This document shows positions 22,178-32,950 of a DNA stretch of 64,000 nucleotides, one piece after another. The stretch is from the NCBI GenBank assembly GCA_949825065.1, contig OX463844.1, positions 3,495,887-3,559,886 on the forward strand, read 5' to 3'. The translations under genes were made by a program, and so were the position numbers. Source of the DNA: Odontocerum albicorne. Its lineage: Eukaryota; Arthropoda; Insecta; Trichoptera; Odontoceridae. A model generated the notes under the pieces. That model worked only from the letters and a program-made list of their open reading frames with translations, made no database searches and was not told where the DNA came from. Positions within the stretch are counted from its first letter, which is position 1. The number at the start of each line of letters is the position of its first letter.

Positions 22178-22759
22178 TTATTTATTAGAATTTATTCTTA
22201 AAAACAACATTGCTTCTATTAAATCTGTATTCGTAGAGGCTCTCACATCAGAATTGAGAATTTTAAGAGCGGAAAATAACCGCTCTACGGATACTTGGGT
22301 TGGCGGTAATGCTGTAACGATCAATGCTGAATCTTTTACGATTTCTTGATACCGCTGTATTGCCATTTCAACATTTAACTTATAAGTTCGGTCAATTTTT
22401 TCCATTATTTTCAATGCATCATAAAATTCAATTTTAAATTTTGAAATAGAGTCTCCTTCATCTATATTGGGACTGTGATTCAAACGAGGACGTTTTAGTT
22501 TATCTTGTTCATTGAGATATTTTTCAAAATCGTCTTCAGATTCAGCGGTGTCGGATGAAGATGATGATACTTGGTGTACGCTGCCTGCTGTCGTCTCTTT
22601 TTCTAGTCGAAGGCCTTTCATACGAACGGTTAATTCAAACAGAGCGTTTTTGGCTCTATTTATTTGTTCTTCCATCAATATGGATCGAACCATGGGGTTA
22701 ACATAAATCCCAGCCAACAGAATTTTCTTTCGACGTGAGAAAGAAGGAGACAAACACAT
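22178..22759 (-). CDS. hAT transposase C-terminal fragment (dimerisation domain)
   Basis: 193-codon open frame ending at the left side of the element. Residues about 8-30 (RRKKILLAGIYVNPMVRSIL) match the hAT segment before the C-terminal region. Residues 55-100 are an acidic, serine-rich linker (SSSSSDTAESEDDFEKYL). Residues 140-190 carry the hAT C-terminal dimerisation motif: LPPTQVSVERLFSALKILNS then DVRASTNTDLIEAMLFLRIN. In full-length family members this domain mediates dimerisation of a nuclear transposase. The BED zinc finger and the RNase-H-like DDE catalytic core are missing. The first Met lies near the deletion joint and is probably not a real start. The frame has no stops, so the copy is young, but it cannot transpose on its own. 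Confidence 0.85.
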   Translation of the reverse strand: MCLSPSFSRRKKILLAGIYVNPMVRSILMEEQINRAKNALFELTVRMKGLRLEKETTAGSVHQVSSSSSDTAESEDDFEKYLNEQDKLKRPRLNHSPNIDEGDSISKFKIEFYDALKIMEKIDRTYKLNVEMAIQRYQEIVKDSALIVTALPPTQVSVERLFSALKILNSDVRASTNTDLIEAMLFLRINSNK

Positions 22760-22921
22760 TTTCGTAGACTTGATGCATTAAATGGATCTCGGTGATTCAC
22801 CATATCGGCGCGACTTGCGCCTGCAAGTTTAATATTCGTGCACAATACACATTCATAATAATAATTAAAAAAAATGTATTTTAAATTTTAACGAAAAAGT
22901 AGTCGGAGTCGCTCGTTTTTT

Positions 22922-23001
22922 ACGACTCCTACTCCGACTCCGACTCCGGCCCAAACACCGCGACTCCGCGACTCCGACTCCAACTCCGACTCCGACTCCA
23001 C
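22922..23001. repeat. GACTCC hexamer repeat, right of hAT
   Basis: Hexamers with small variations leading into the right terminal repeat. Confidence 0.9.
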
Positions 23002-23008
23002 AGCCCTG

Positions 23009-23016
23009 ATTTCTTC
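23009..23016. repeat. hAT target-site duplication, right
   Basis: ATTTCTTC, identical to 21934-21941. Confidence 0.92.
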
Positions 23017-23192
23017 ACCATACTAATAGATATCCTTATGTGTTATAATTTATAAATTATTACAATTGGATTTGATATTGGCTTGCGACAAGGTCAAAGG
23101 AGAGCGCGTTTACGCGTTCATTTTGTATGGCCAGCCTGGCGAGCACTGAATCGGAGAGCGCGTCAACGCGCTCCTGGCAGTGAACCGGTTAA

Positions 23193-24850
23193 ATGACGGC
23201 CGACGTTTCGAAAGCGTGACATCCTTCATTTTCACAGCGTTTTAGCCAATTGAATACGGCATCAATATCGAAAAAAACATTTTCAATTACGAGTAACATT
23301 CTATTTGATTCTTCTTCGTCAAAACCTCAATACCGTGCTCCACAAATTGTTGAGCGTATTCAAGTGGTTTTCTTGGGAAAAAATGCGTGGTGGTTTCCCA
23401 TAGCCTTCCGCAACGCAGTATATGGTATAAGAATTGTACACATTTTGTATTACTAGGTCGTGGGTGTTACATGGGTGCATAAGTGATGTAGAAATGTTTT
23501 GAGATATAGTGATGCGAATATGAGTTAAAATGATTAGGAGAGAGAATATAGAAAATACAGAAGCAGAATTGACCAGCTTCTGTGCCTCTCAGCCAAGTTT
23601 AACCTGTGGGCCTGTGCAGTTTTCAGGGTTTTGCTGCTGTCCATGTACTTACAGCTACTTGCTCTCAAAGGTGAAAGTGTCGAAATGTCAGCTAATTTCG
23701 AAGTAACCCGAGACTAGCCAATACTACCCATCGATTCGATAAAATTAAAAAAAAAAGTTAATGTTTTTAACTTATAATAATAATATTTCGCCTTTACAAA
23801 TTGACACTTTATCAATTAAAGAACCATTTATCTTTATATGAAAAATGCATTTAAAATTCACCTAGTCTCTCCTTCATTAAGTCAATACTGCACTGTTAGC
23901 TCAGCGTCGTATGAAACGTATGAAACTTGTATTGATTTTAACGGCTGATCGAATTTAAACAGCTTTTAGTTTATGAAATTGAAAGACCCAGCGTGATATA
24001 ATATGAATATGTGTCCTCCACTCCTCTTCTTCAACTTTTTAGAATAAAGGACGATATGCGAACAGATTGGGACATGCTATTTATTGTTTGAATAATATAC
24101 CACTGTAGTTTTTTTTGGTTTCATGACAGACGAAACCAATAGGGCCCTAAAACATATAACCAGAATTATACAGTATCTAAATCTGCTAAGATGATAGTCC
24201 ACAAGAGTGTTTCTGTTACGGCCTTTTGCAACGAAAACACTTTTAGAATTTCAACTGTGTAGTTGTATTTGTATGAAGGTTGAATTACATTTGAAGTATA
24301 ATATTAACAGTATTATAATAACGATGTTAATATCTAAGTGGCTTTTAGAATAATGATGTCTGCTTCAAATATGGCGTCCTATTTAAAGCAAAGATAACTA
24401 TACCACGACTCCTCGTTAGATTAGGAAGGAATGTTTCGGGTATGTTATCCTTGCCCTTAAGGTCAAATCGATATCAGTGATTTATCTCGTTCGCGGCTTC
24501 TCCCACTTAGTGATACTAAATCTTTATTGGATTTAGATAAGATAGCCGCCGACGAGATGATAAACTTAAACATAATACATTGAGTAGGTTGACACTAATG
24601 TGATAACGCTAATATTTATAGGATCTAGTACATGGTTAGCATCGATAAGTTTGACAAGGGTTTGCATAACTTATAATATTTATTTGAATGGGGATAAGAA
24701 CATCGATAAGATAACATCGGTTTTGGTGATTATATCGTGTTACAGTTAATGCTAATATTTATAGGTTTTTAGATAAGCGGAACATTGGTTGCATTGGGGT
24801 GAATGAGAGTATAGATAAGATTAGCATGCGCTGGCAGTAGACACATGACA
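23193..24850. other. Unannotated region
   Basis: Starts with a degenerate GACGTTTCGAAAG..CATCCTTCATTTTCAC block (antisense of the ..GAAACGTC retroelement end). ACGCTAATATTTATAGG-like text recurs at 24.6 and 24.75 kb. No gene seen. Confidence 0.45.
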
Positions 24851-24854
24851 TTTT

Positions 24855-25015
24855 AGTACCAAGCTTGATGCACGGGAGTGAAACGTGGACATCGAAAAAT
24901 AAAACATGATGGGACAATGTATGGCAGAACACGGAATGAAATGATTAAGTATAAATATGATCTTAAGTCTCATGTGTTCATTAAGATGAAGAAAAACACG
25001 CAGTAACTAAAATAA
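24855..25015 (+). pseudogene. Group A LINE remnant
   Basis: GGAGTGAAACGTGGACATCG (SE.WTSK) then CAATGTATGGCAGAACACGG (TMYGRTRNEMIKY) and GATCTTAAGTCTCATGTG (DLKSHV). Same blocks as 46.35 kb, short and broken. Confidence 0.6.
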
Positions 25016-25344
25016 CAATTTTATTATTATAATTAGTTAGTGTTTCTTCATTCATTATATATGCCCAAACCAACTGAGTGCTCTTCTTCATCTTATTAAC
25101 TTAAAATACATATCTTGAAATCAATTTGTTCGCGACATCAATGAAGACTAATGTAGACTCTTTAGAAGCGGACAAATATAACAATAGTCATGACTACCAA
25201 ATGACTTGTTTATTTTATTTCAACGGTTTATTGATCTTCATGATACAAATATTAAAGAATAGCAACATAAAGATTTTAATATTGACATGTTAGCAGTGTT
25301 ATACGAGCAATAGGAAAAATGAGCAAACTCGTAAGTCGAACGAC

Positions 25345-27195
25345 ACAACATAGGAAATCTATACAATTGACTCAAGTCATCCGGTCGGCAAGAACAATTT
25401 CTTTACTTTACTTATGTAAGTCGTATGAAAATCTATACAATTCACTCAATTCATCCCGTTGGTAAGAACAATTTCTTTACTTTACTTCTGTAAGTCGTAT
25501 GAACATCTATATTATTCACTCAATTCATCCCGTCGGCGAGAACAATTTATTCACTTTACTTCTGTAAGTCGTATGAAAATCTATACAATTCACTCAATTC
25601 ATCCCGTCGGTAAGAACAATTTCTTTACTTTACTTATGTAAGTCGTACGAACATCTATATTATTCACTCAATTCATCCCGTCGGCGAGAACAATTTATTT
25701 ACTTTACTTCTGTAAGTCGTATGAAATTCTATACAATTCACTCAATTCATCCCGTCGGTGAGAACAATTTCTTTACTTTACTTCTGTAAGTCGTATGAAA
25801 ATCTATACAATTCACTTAATTCATCGCGTCGGCTAGAACAATTTTTTTACTTTACTTCTGGAAGTCATATGAAAATCTATACAATTCACTCAATTCATCC
25901 TGTCGGCAAGAACAATTTCTTTACTTTTCTTCTGTAAATCGTATGAAAATCTATACAATTCCCCCCGTTGGCAAGAACAATTTCTTTACATTACTTCTGT
26001 AAGTCGTATGAAAATCTATACAATTCACTCAATTCATCCCGTTGGTAAGAACAATTTCTTTACTTTACTTCTGTAAGTCGTATGAACATCTATATTATTC
26101 ACTCAATTCATCCCGTCGGCGAGAACAATTTATTCACTTTACTTCTGTAAGTCGTATGAAAATCTATACAATTCACTCAATTCATCCCGTCGGTAAGAAC
26201 AATTTCTTTACTTTACTTATGTAAGTCGTACGAACATCTATATTATTCACTCAATTCATCCCGTCGGCGAGAACAATTTATTTACTTTACTTCTGTAAGT
26301 CGTATGAAATTCTATACAATTCACTCAATTCATCCCGTCGGTGAGAACAATTTCTTTACTTTACTTCTGTAAGTCGTATGAAAATCTATACAATTCACTT
26401 AATTCATCGCGTCGGCTAGAACAATTTTTTTACTTTACTTCTGGAAGTCATATGAAAATCTATACAATTCACTCAATTCATCCTGTCGGCAAGAACAATT
26501 TCTTTACTTTTCTTCTGTAAATCGTATGAAAATCTATACAATTCCCCCCGTTGGCAAGAACAATTTCTTTACATTACTTCTGTAAGTCGTATGAAAATCT
26601 ATACAATTCACTCAATTAATCCGGTCGGCAAGAACCATTTCTTTACTTTATTTCTGTAAGTCGTATGAAAATCTATACAATTCACTCAATTCATCCCGTC
26701 GGCAAGAACAATTTCTTTACTTTACTTCTGTAAGTTGTATGAAAATCTATACAATTCACTCAATTCATCCCGTCGGCAAGAAAAATTTCTTTACTTTACT
26801 TCTGTAAGTCGTATGAAAATCTATACAATTCACTAAATTCATCCGGTCGGCAAGAACAATTTCGTTACTTTACTTCTGTAAGTCGTATGAAAATCTATAC
26901 GATTCACTCAATTCATCCCGTCGGTAAGAACGATTTTTTTTCTTTACTTCTGTAAGTCGTATGTAAATCTATACAATTCACTAAATTCATCCCGTCGGCA
27001 AGAACAATTTATTTACTTTACTTCTGTAAGTCGAATGAAAATCTTTACAATTCACGCAATTCATCCCGTCGGCAAGAACAATTTCTTTACTTTACTTCTG
27101 TAAGTCGTATGAAAATTTATACAATTCGCTCAATTCATCCCGTCGGCAAGAATAATTTTTTTACTTTAGTTCTGCAAGTCGTATGAAAATCCATT
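25345..27195. repeat. Satellite array, 73-bp monomer, about 25 copies
   Basis: Monomer: GTAAGTCGTATGAAAATCTA, TACAATTCACTCAATTCATC, CCGTCGGCAAGAACAATTTC, TTTACTTTACTTCT. Starts at 25417 and 25490 give a period of 73. One shortened monomer (CAATTCCCCCCGTTGG) recurs 583 bp apart. The open frames of 60 codons within it are repeats of the same DNA and not genes. Confidence 0.97.
25416..26616. repeat. Perfect 583-bp higher-order duplication within the satellite
   Basis: 25416-26033 and 25999-26616 read the same, offset 583 bp (eight monomers, one shortened). Monomers inside one block differ from each other while the two blocks do not, so the block duplicated recently, or the assembly duplicated it. 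Confidence 0.92.
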
Positions 27196-28526
27196 CAAAT
27201 CCTATTTTGATAATCCAATATATCAGGTCTTGTTACGCAATAAACAATCTATCTGGTATTGTTGTACATATAATTAGTTGCAACCACATCACTATGGAAC
27301 TAAACATTTTGCCAAGTGGGCCTACAAGGAACGTATAACCTGACAAGGCGAAAAATATTCACGTCAGACCACACAATTTATTGTCATTGTTTATTGTAAA
27401 TTAGTGATTGTTACGATCCTTTCGTAAGGTACTGCGAAGTTTGATCTGGCAACAACATTTATTATTGGATGATTGAATGACCTGGGTTTGGACAAAGAAG
27501 TATTGTCGTTTAAATGAACGGGTGTGTAACACTATACACACAATCGTAAGTAAAATAAATTTAGTTCATGCGGATGTATTTATTCTACATTCATATGTTG
27601 TGCACTCCTTTGTGCGCTTCTTGGCACGTCTTATAACATAATACAATCTGCTACGGAGATAGCTGGTAGTAAGAGGCTGACGTATTATCTGCACTATAAA
27701 CCGTTTTATAGTGTTACGTGCTGCTCTGCTTGGGTGACCACATTTCGTTATGGAAACCATAAAAATGCTGGGCGTTTTGTTATATTTACAACTTTATAGA
27801 AAACTATTATATATACGAGATGACGTTCCCTTAGCAGTGCTGCCCTGTTGCCAAGTAAGTTAAATATTTGATTTTCATCCAAAACTTTTGGGTTCATATT
27901 TGAGCGTGATCTGCGATATCTTTATGGAGTATGGATTTTACCCATAACTAACCCAAATTTTTTATTGGGTTTGTTTTGAAATTACTCTAAAAGTAAGAAG
28001 AGATCTACGCACTTGTTGATTTACGAGTATAATATACAAATTACTAACATGAAAAATAGCAAACCCTTTTTCATTGACCAACTTTTGTTAAATATACCGG
28101 ATAATTATTTACCCCATCGTGAATAAAGAATGTTTTCGGTGCCGTATTAAAAAAACTGGGTAATTGATAGCATTGCCACTTGCACATGGAATGATCTTGT
28201 TGAATGAATTTTTCGATAACGACATCTTCCACATCTCGGTGGATTTATTAAGAATGAACTCCTTTTTATGCGCTTTTTAGGTAAACTGAACCATTTCACA
28301 GGGAAGGTTAAGTAACATTGTTGCCATTGTCATTATGTTATATTTAGAGTTTTGATTTTTTTGTTTCTTTATATAATAAGTTAAATTTGTATCAGTAAAT
28401 TTGAGTATAATAAATAAAACACTTTTTTTTTAATTTGTTTTATTTATTATCTCAAATTTACCTTCACTGTCATATTTTTGTACCACTGTTATATTTTTTT
28501 ACACCACTGTTATATTTTTGTAAATT
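27196..28526. other. Unannotated region
   Basis: AT-rich, no ORF with a recognisable domain, no clear repeat. Confidence 0.45.
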
Positions 28527-29045
28527 CACAACCGGTTTAAAGATCTTTATTGAGTGAAGATGAACTAATTGTAGTAGTGAAATAAGGGGGGGCAGTGACC
28601 AGCGGCGGCTGATCCCGAGGTGCGCTGGTGCGCTGAGCACCAACGCACCTCGAGGCGCTGAGCGAATATGAAATATCTCTGTCTGCCCTATATGAATTTA
28701 CGTTTCCGTCCGGTGCGTATTGGAGATCGCTCCGATAGTATTGGCAAACTTGACCGGTCAATTTGAAAGGAATATATTTTTATTTGATTTTTCACTTAAA
28801 TAAAAATACTCGTACTATTTGTCAGCATTATTATACATATTTAATCTATACACATATTTAACATTTTTGGAAGTCATGTTTACGAATATATAATTTAATT
28901 ATTGCGAATTATTTCTCCGGTTCAGCGCACCTTTAGACCGGCCGCTGCTGGTAGTGACTACTAAGAAAATACTTTTAGTTCATCTTCACCTGACGAGGAA
29001 GACGGAGGTCTTTGAAACCGATTGGGAACTCGCAGAAATAAAACA
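28527..29045. mobile_element. Foldback element with hammerhead-like core, split by a MITE
   Basis: The right arm (28970-29035: TAGTTCATCTTCACCTGACG, AGGTCTTTGAAACCGATTG) and the inverted left arm (28573-28527: TAGTTCATCTTCACTCAATA, GATCTTTAAACCGGTTG) match. The right arm has CTGACGA (28990-28996) and GAAA (29014-29017) with a 6-bp stem between. The left arm has lost the CTGACGA. A hAT-like MITE sits between the arms. Confidence 0.6.
28600..28950. mobile_element. hAT-like MITE, 351 bp
   Basis: Ends CAGCGGCGGCTG and inverted CAGCAGCGGCCG; flanks GCAGTGAC (28592-28599) and GTAGTGAC (28951-28958) form an 8-bp target duplication with one mismatch. GC-rich subterminal GGTGCGCTGG..CAACGCACC can form a hairpin. 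No ORF of note. Confidence 0.75.
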
Positions 29046-29197
29046 TGGGTGAATATAAAAGAAAAAAAAAGTATTTAATTTATTTTACTAAAAAAATATA
29101 AACATGACACCTCAAAGTCTTTTTTAAGATTCAAGATATAAACTTGTATCAAATGTAAAATTAGTTTAATAAATACATTCTTGAAGCAGACCTCGTT

Positions 29198-29410
29198 TTC
29201 TCAACTATTTCGTTTTTCTGGCAATACGAGTATGTCCAAAACATGTTTGGTCTCAACTATTCCGTTTTTCTGGCAATACGAGTATGTCCAAAACATGTTT
29301 GGTCTCAACTATTCTGTTTTTCTGGCAATACGAGTATGTCCAAAACATGTTTGGTCTCAACTATTCCGTTTTTCTGGCAATACGAATATGCCCAAAACAT
29401 GTTTGAATCC
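29198..29410. repeat. 52-bp tandem repeat, four copies
   Basis: Unit CTCAACTATTCCGTTTTTCT, GGCAATACGAGTATGTCC, AAAACATGTTTGGT. Adjacent starts differ by 52 bp. Confidence 0.95.
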
Positions 29411-29533
29411 TTTTCCGGCATGTTGTTAGAAGTCTCGCTAAACGAGAATTCTTGAATGATGGATACGTCGGCGCGCCTTGTGATCTCCATACTCTTCTAA
29501 TCAAACATCTCTCATCTTTTTCTACATTTTTAA

Positions 29534-30178
29534 CCCTTCCTTCCCTGTGATGTGTAACTAGTACACATTGCTTCTAAACACTTTAATATCTCTATAAATA
29601 TAATAAATACTGGGTTCAAATTTTAGGTATTCCTCCGTAATACATTTACGCATTGAATGAAAAAATAATATTAATAATAATTAGCACTTATCGGCCACGT
29701 CAGATATATTAAAAAAAAAATCGGGAATAAATTCACCAATATAATCAAACGTGTGCCACTGTGTGACGTAGGTATATTCATTCTAAAAAATCCGCTATGG
29801 GTGAGAAAGCGACACTATTCACGTCTCACTCTCACTCTACTTCGATATATGGGAACGCAAGAAATATAATCTGTTCGCAGTGGTTTCTTCCTTCGAGGTA
29901 TAACATATACAGTGTTACTGTTTCGAGTTCCGTCTCAATAGCTCGCGGGCATCCATATGAGGTGGTCTCTGCGCCCGTTTTGTGAATGTCGGCCGATGTT
30001 TTTTCATGTTTTCAGTAATAAAATTTCAATTATTATCACTTTTGACTTCAAATTTAATTCATTTAAGCGATTTGCTATGAATATTCTTATTTTTCCGATT
30101 TTAAATCGTTCATTTTTACATGTGTATTGAATACACAGCATCGGAACGCGCGATTTTTTTAGCACAGGAAGGGAAAGG
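29534..30178 (+). mobile_element. TTAA MITE (piggyBac-type), copy 2
   Basis: TTAA at 29530-29533 and 30179-30182; ends CCCTTCCTTCCCTGTG and inverted CCTTTCCCTTCCTGTG. 645 bp, same orientation as copy 3 and opposite to copy 1. Includes palindromes GTGTAACTAGTACAC and TGTGTATTGAATACACA just inside the ends. Confidence 0.92.
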
Positions 30179-30181
30179 TTA

Positions 30182-30571
30182 AAATGAAACCTCTTTTTTT
30201 ATACCAAAATCTGATATTGGAATTGGAAATGCGTATTGTTCTGCGACATCTTCTCATCTCTTCTATATAGAATGGAGCCATGGACAGTGAAGCACAATCA
30301 AATTGTAATGAAATGTTAATTTTTTTTTTATTTTTCATCATTCTTTTTTTCTCATCAGAGATAATTTCCAGTTGTTTGTGCTTTTTACTTCACCATCTTT
30401 TGAAATTAAATCCAATAACGGCTTTTGAGATGTGGTCCTATAGAAGACTATTAGGAATTTCCTGGAGAGACCACATCACAAATGAAGAGGTTCTCCAACG
30501 AATCGAAGGAGGAAGGCACCTGCTCAGGATCCTGTCCGAAAGGCGTGCAAGATGGATCGGTCATATAATTT
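30182..30571 (+). pseudogene. Group G LINE fragment, 5' part
   Basis: ATCTGATATTGGAATTGGAA (DLILELE) and RIVL..LLIS match 5184-5400 inverted. Further on FEMWSYRRLLGISWRDHI, TNEEVLQRIEGGRHLLRIL and ERRARWIGHI, the post-RT region of an RTE-like LINE. About 100 bp of unrelated text (30305-30405) interrupts between. The frame then hits an inserted repeat at 30572. Begins right at the TTAA of MITE copy 2. Confidence 0.75.
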
Positions 30572-30900
30572 ATTTATTTATTTAATTAACGACACAACAG
30601 TGTCTTTATATACAAATGAACATGTGACAGGTTATAAATTACTTAAGATTATTGACAAATAATACAACTTTATCTTAAACTAACATGAAGATACAAAAAG
30701 CAGTAGAATAAATTACAGTCATCGTTTTAAAATTATTTAATAATCTTTGAGAATTTTGTGGTAATTTTATGGATATATATTGAGATATAGAAAACACATG
30801 GCCTCATTAGTGGGACGAGATGCAAGTTGCTTTGCAGAATTAAAAGCTTCACACGTGCTGATGCAGGGTTACTCAACTCCAGAGGCAAAATATTGTCCTT
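30572..30900. repeat. ACACAACAGTGT dispersed repeat, copy 2, inserted in a LINE
   Basis: Starts TTAATTAACGACACAACAGT and carries the same blocks as 4955-5255 and 50990-51515, plus GAGATATAGAAAACACATGG..GATGCAGGGTTACTCAAC shared only with the 51 kb copy. It separates the two halves of the group G LINE. Confidence 0.75.
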
Positions 30901-30929
30901 AATATTTGGTTTGTATTACGTTATTTATA

Positions 30930-31175
30930 TTAATAAAGGAGAGCACAAAGTTAGTACTAGTACTAGTAATAATACGACAAGAGGGCCTCTCGCATGCCAT
31001 AATGGAGGGTATGACCGAGGGGACAAACTCTACGGGGACGCCCACGCCGAGAGTACCTGGAGGACCTGTTGGTGGACGTGCGCTGCTCAACATATACAGA
31101 TTTAAAAAGAGCCGCACAGGACAGGGAGGAATGGAGGAGAAGAGTTGAAATTGCTGCAAACCAGTCTTAGGACTG
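30930..31175 (+). pseudogene. Group G LINE fragment, 3' part
   Basis: Across two frames: IMEGMTEGTNSTG, then YLEDLLVDVRCSTYTDLKRA and AQDREEWRRRVEIAANQS, the normal LINE ending (..D...W...V). One frameshift near 31040. Continues 30182-30571 across the inserted repeat. Confidence 0.7.
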
Positions 31176-31179
31176 CAAC

Positions 31180-31805
31180 CACGGAGAGAACGTCACCAAG
31201 TTATTTAATACAACATTTATTGAATCATGTGGATACGAAACATGAACAATCCAAATTCAAATACGGTTTCATTCAAGTGTGACCAGGTGTAGATTTAATT
31301 TACTTATTTAAAGGTTAATCGAATTAAATAAATATTAGCCGATGTAGCTCGTGACTATGTTACTATATGTGTGTGGCGCAGTAACTAGTAAAGCTTATCT
31401 CATCTGGAAATATAAATATTTCACCTCTGACAGAATTTCTTCTCCTGATTAATTGTTTTGATAGCCTGTAAGGAATGATTCCCATTCGCCAGCTGTAGAT
31501 ATTATTAAACACAATAACCATTGTGTACCTTATCTTCGATGAACGAATAAAGTAAACAGAAGTTTGGTCTGTAACTTAAATATTTGAACGTTTCGTTACC
31601 TATAACAGTATATACATTGGATATACAGTAATACAGGTCTCCGAATCGAGTCAAGTTGATTATTTTCAAGTTTTTTTCTTTAATCAGGGACTGTTTTTGT
31701 TTTGTTTTGAAACTTAAAAATATTATAAATATTATATATATTTTGTTTGAGAACACTTTTAATTTTGTAAAGTTCGACCAGAAAAAAATACATATACAAG
31801 AAAAT
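31180..31805. other. Unannotated spacer
   Basis: No supported feature. Confidence 0.5.
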
Positions 31806-31807
31806 TG

Positions 31808-31885
31808 ACGACATCTTTGCTCCTGTTGGTAAGATTCTTGTCTTCCGATCGGGAGGTAACGGGTTCAATTCCCATTTGAACCAAT
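31808..31885 (+). mobile_element. tRNA-derived SINE head
   Basis: CCTGTTGGTAAGATTCTTGT (A box) and GGTTCAATTCC (B box, 31862-31872), then an A-rich run. Confidence 0.6.
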
Positions 31886-31977
31886 TTAAAAAAAAATTGT
31901 TTGGTTTTGTTCCTATAATCTGGTTCCTATAACTTTGGTAGCCTAGTTGAGTTTACGCTAGCTAGCCCTATAACATC

Positions 31978-32190
31978 CGCGGCCTAAGTGGTAAGATGCC
32001 TAAATTCCTACCCGGGGGTGGCGGGTTCGATTCCCGATAGAACTCATTTTTTTTCAAAATGATTCTAGGTGGTTTTCATTGAAAGCATGTTGGCCAGTTT
32101 TCTCGTTGGTTGGAAGAGATTGCTAATGGAAATAAACCCGTTAGGTTGTACTGTATGCAACAAAAATGTGATACAATACAATAACAATAT
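31978..32190 (+). mobile_element. tRNA-derived SINE with LINE-like tail
   Basis: TGGTAAGATGCC (A box, 31989-32000) and perfect B box GGTTCGATTCC (32024-32034) are 35 bp apart as in a tRNA. The body ends GGTTGGAAGAGATTGC..AATAAACCCG..AGGTTGTACTG, the same text as the group D LINE 3' UTR (inverted at 9.9, 36.9 and 49.5 kb). The most complete SINE in the window. Pol III transcription from the internal promoter is inferred. Confidence 0.75.
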
Positions 32191-32284
32191 GTACATTGGA
32201 AATATGGCAATATCCAACTAAAGCTAAGTCAATATTTTTAAAGTTTTTTTTTCTTTAATTAGGTACTGTTATTGTTAAATGTTC

Positions 32285-32950
32285 ATTAGATTTGACGAGT
32301 GTAATGGAAGGCTTAATACAAAGTGAGAGATCAGGGTACTTGACATTGGTGCTACCAATTTCTGATAAGCATATCATATTGCATATATGATAAGAAGCTA
32401 TAGCACTTGTCTGCGGCTTCTTTTTCCATTGGTTTCCCGACAACTTGTAACAGTTTAAAGCTATTTGGCTTAATCTGCTGCTATTTGCTCCCAGTTGTGT
32501 TTAGCACCAACGTTTTTAAGCGATTTATTCAGTAAATCCTTATTTCTCTTACACTGCCCACTATAATTTCTTCTGCCTTCAGTTAGCTCACTTAAGAGGA
32601 TATTTCGAATCAGTATGTATTTAGCCATGCGAGTTACGTGTTCAGACCACCGCAGGCGAGTACGCGACACCAAAATATTGATGCTACATTCGATTGTTCT
32701 TCTCAAAACTATATTATCGATACTTTGTAATACCATCGAATCTTCATTATTTGAATGAATTTGGTGACATGTTTCAGGTGAATCAACCCTTGATTTGCAT
32801 CCATATACTAAAAATCGTATGGTTACAGTTATATTGACATCCAATTTGGTTTTCAGTGTTAGATCGTTTTTTATCAAAAACTGCCCACTAAGACACCAAA
32901 GTGTCCGAGAAGGCCTTGGTATAGTTTTTAAAACGACCGTTTTATACATT
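32285..32950 (-). pseudogene. Group H LINE C-terminal remnant
   Basis: A 159-codon frame on the minus strand: VNITVTIRFLVYGCKSR (degenerate CYV.S.L.YG), INILVSRTRLRWSEHVTRM, LSELTEGRRNYSGQCKRNK then DLLNKSLKNVGAKHNWEQIA. W.EHV.RM, GRR....Q..R.KD and the NWE..A end are LINE post-RT landmarks. 3' UTR continues to 32285. No stops in the frame, but motif decay is heavy. Confidence 0.75.

Larger units (their letters stand above)
21942..23008 (-). mobile_element. Non-autonomous hAT element with exact 8-bp TSD
   Basis: Ends CAGGGCTGTGGAGTCGG and CCGACTCCACAGCCCTG are inverted copies; the 8-bp duplication ATTTCTTC is exact. 1067 bp. The interior keeps only the transposase C-terminus on the minus strand (separate entry), so most of the catalytic domain is deleted. 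GACTCC hexamer runs lie just inside both ends. Recent by the intact TSD. Confidence 0.95.
21297..23188. mobile_element. TTAA element (piggyBac-type) split by a hAT
   Basis: TTAA at 21293-21296 and 23189-23192. Left end CCCTTTAAGTGCCGGAAG, right end inverted CCGGTTCACTGCCAGGAG: 12 of 18 positions agree, including TGCC. Removing the hAT and its duplicate leaves about 817 bp, non-coding. AGCGCGTCAACGCGCTC near the right end is a palindrome. Confidence 0.5.

Noticed and set aside
23192..23236. Hammerhead-like core (minus strand)
   Set aside because: GAAACGUC is present but the CUGANGA box reads AUGAAGGA; too degenerate.
25459..25641. Identical 60-codon frames at 25459 and 26042
   Set aside because: They are the satellite's higher-order duplication, not paralogous genes.
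25345..27195. CRISPR-like regular repeats
   Set aside because: Monomers are directly adjacent with no unique spacers; this is a satellite in a eukaryotic background. The same holds for the arrays at 5.8, 43.9, 47.9 and 63.4 kb.
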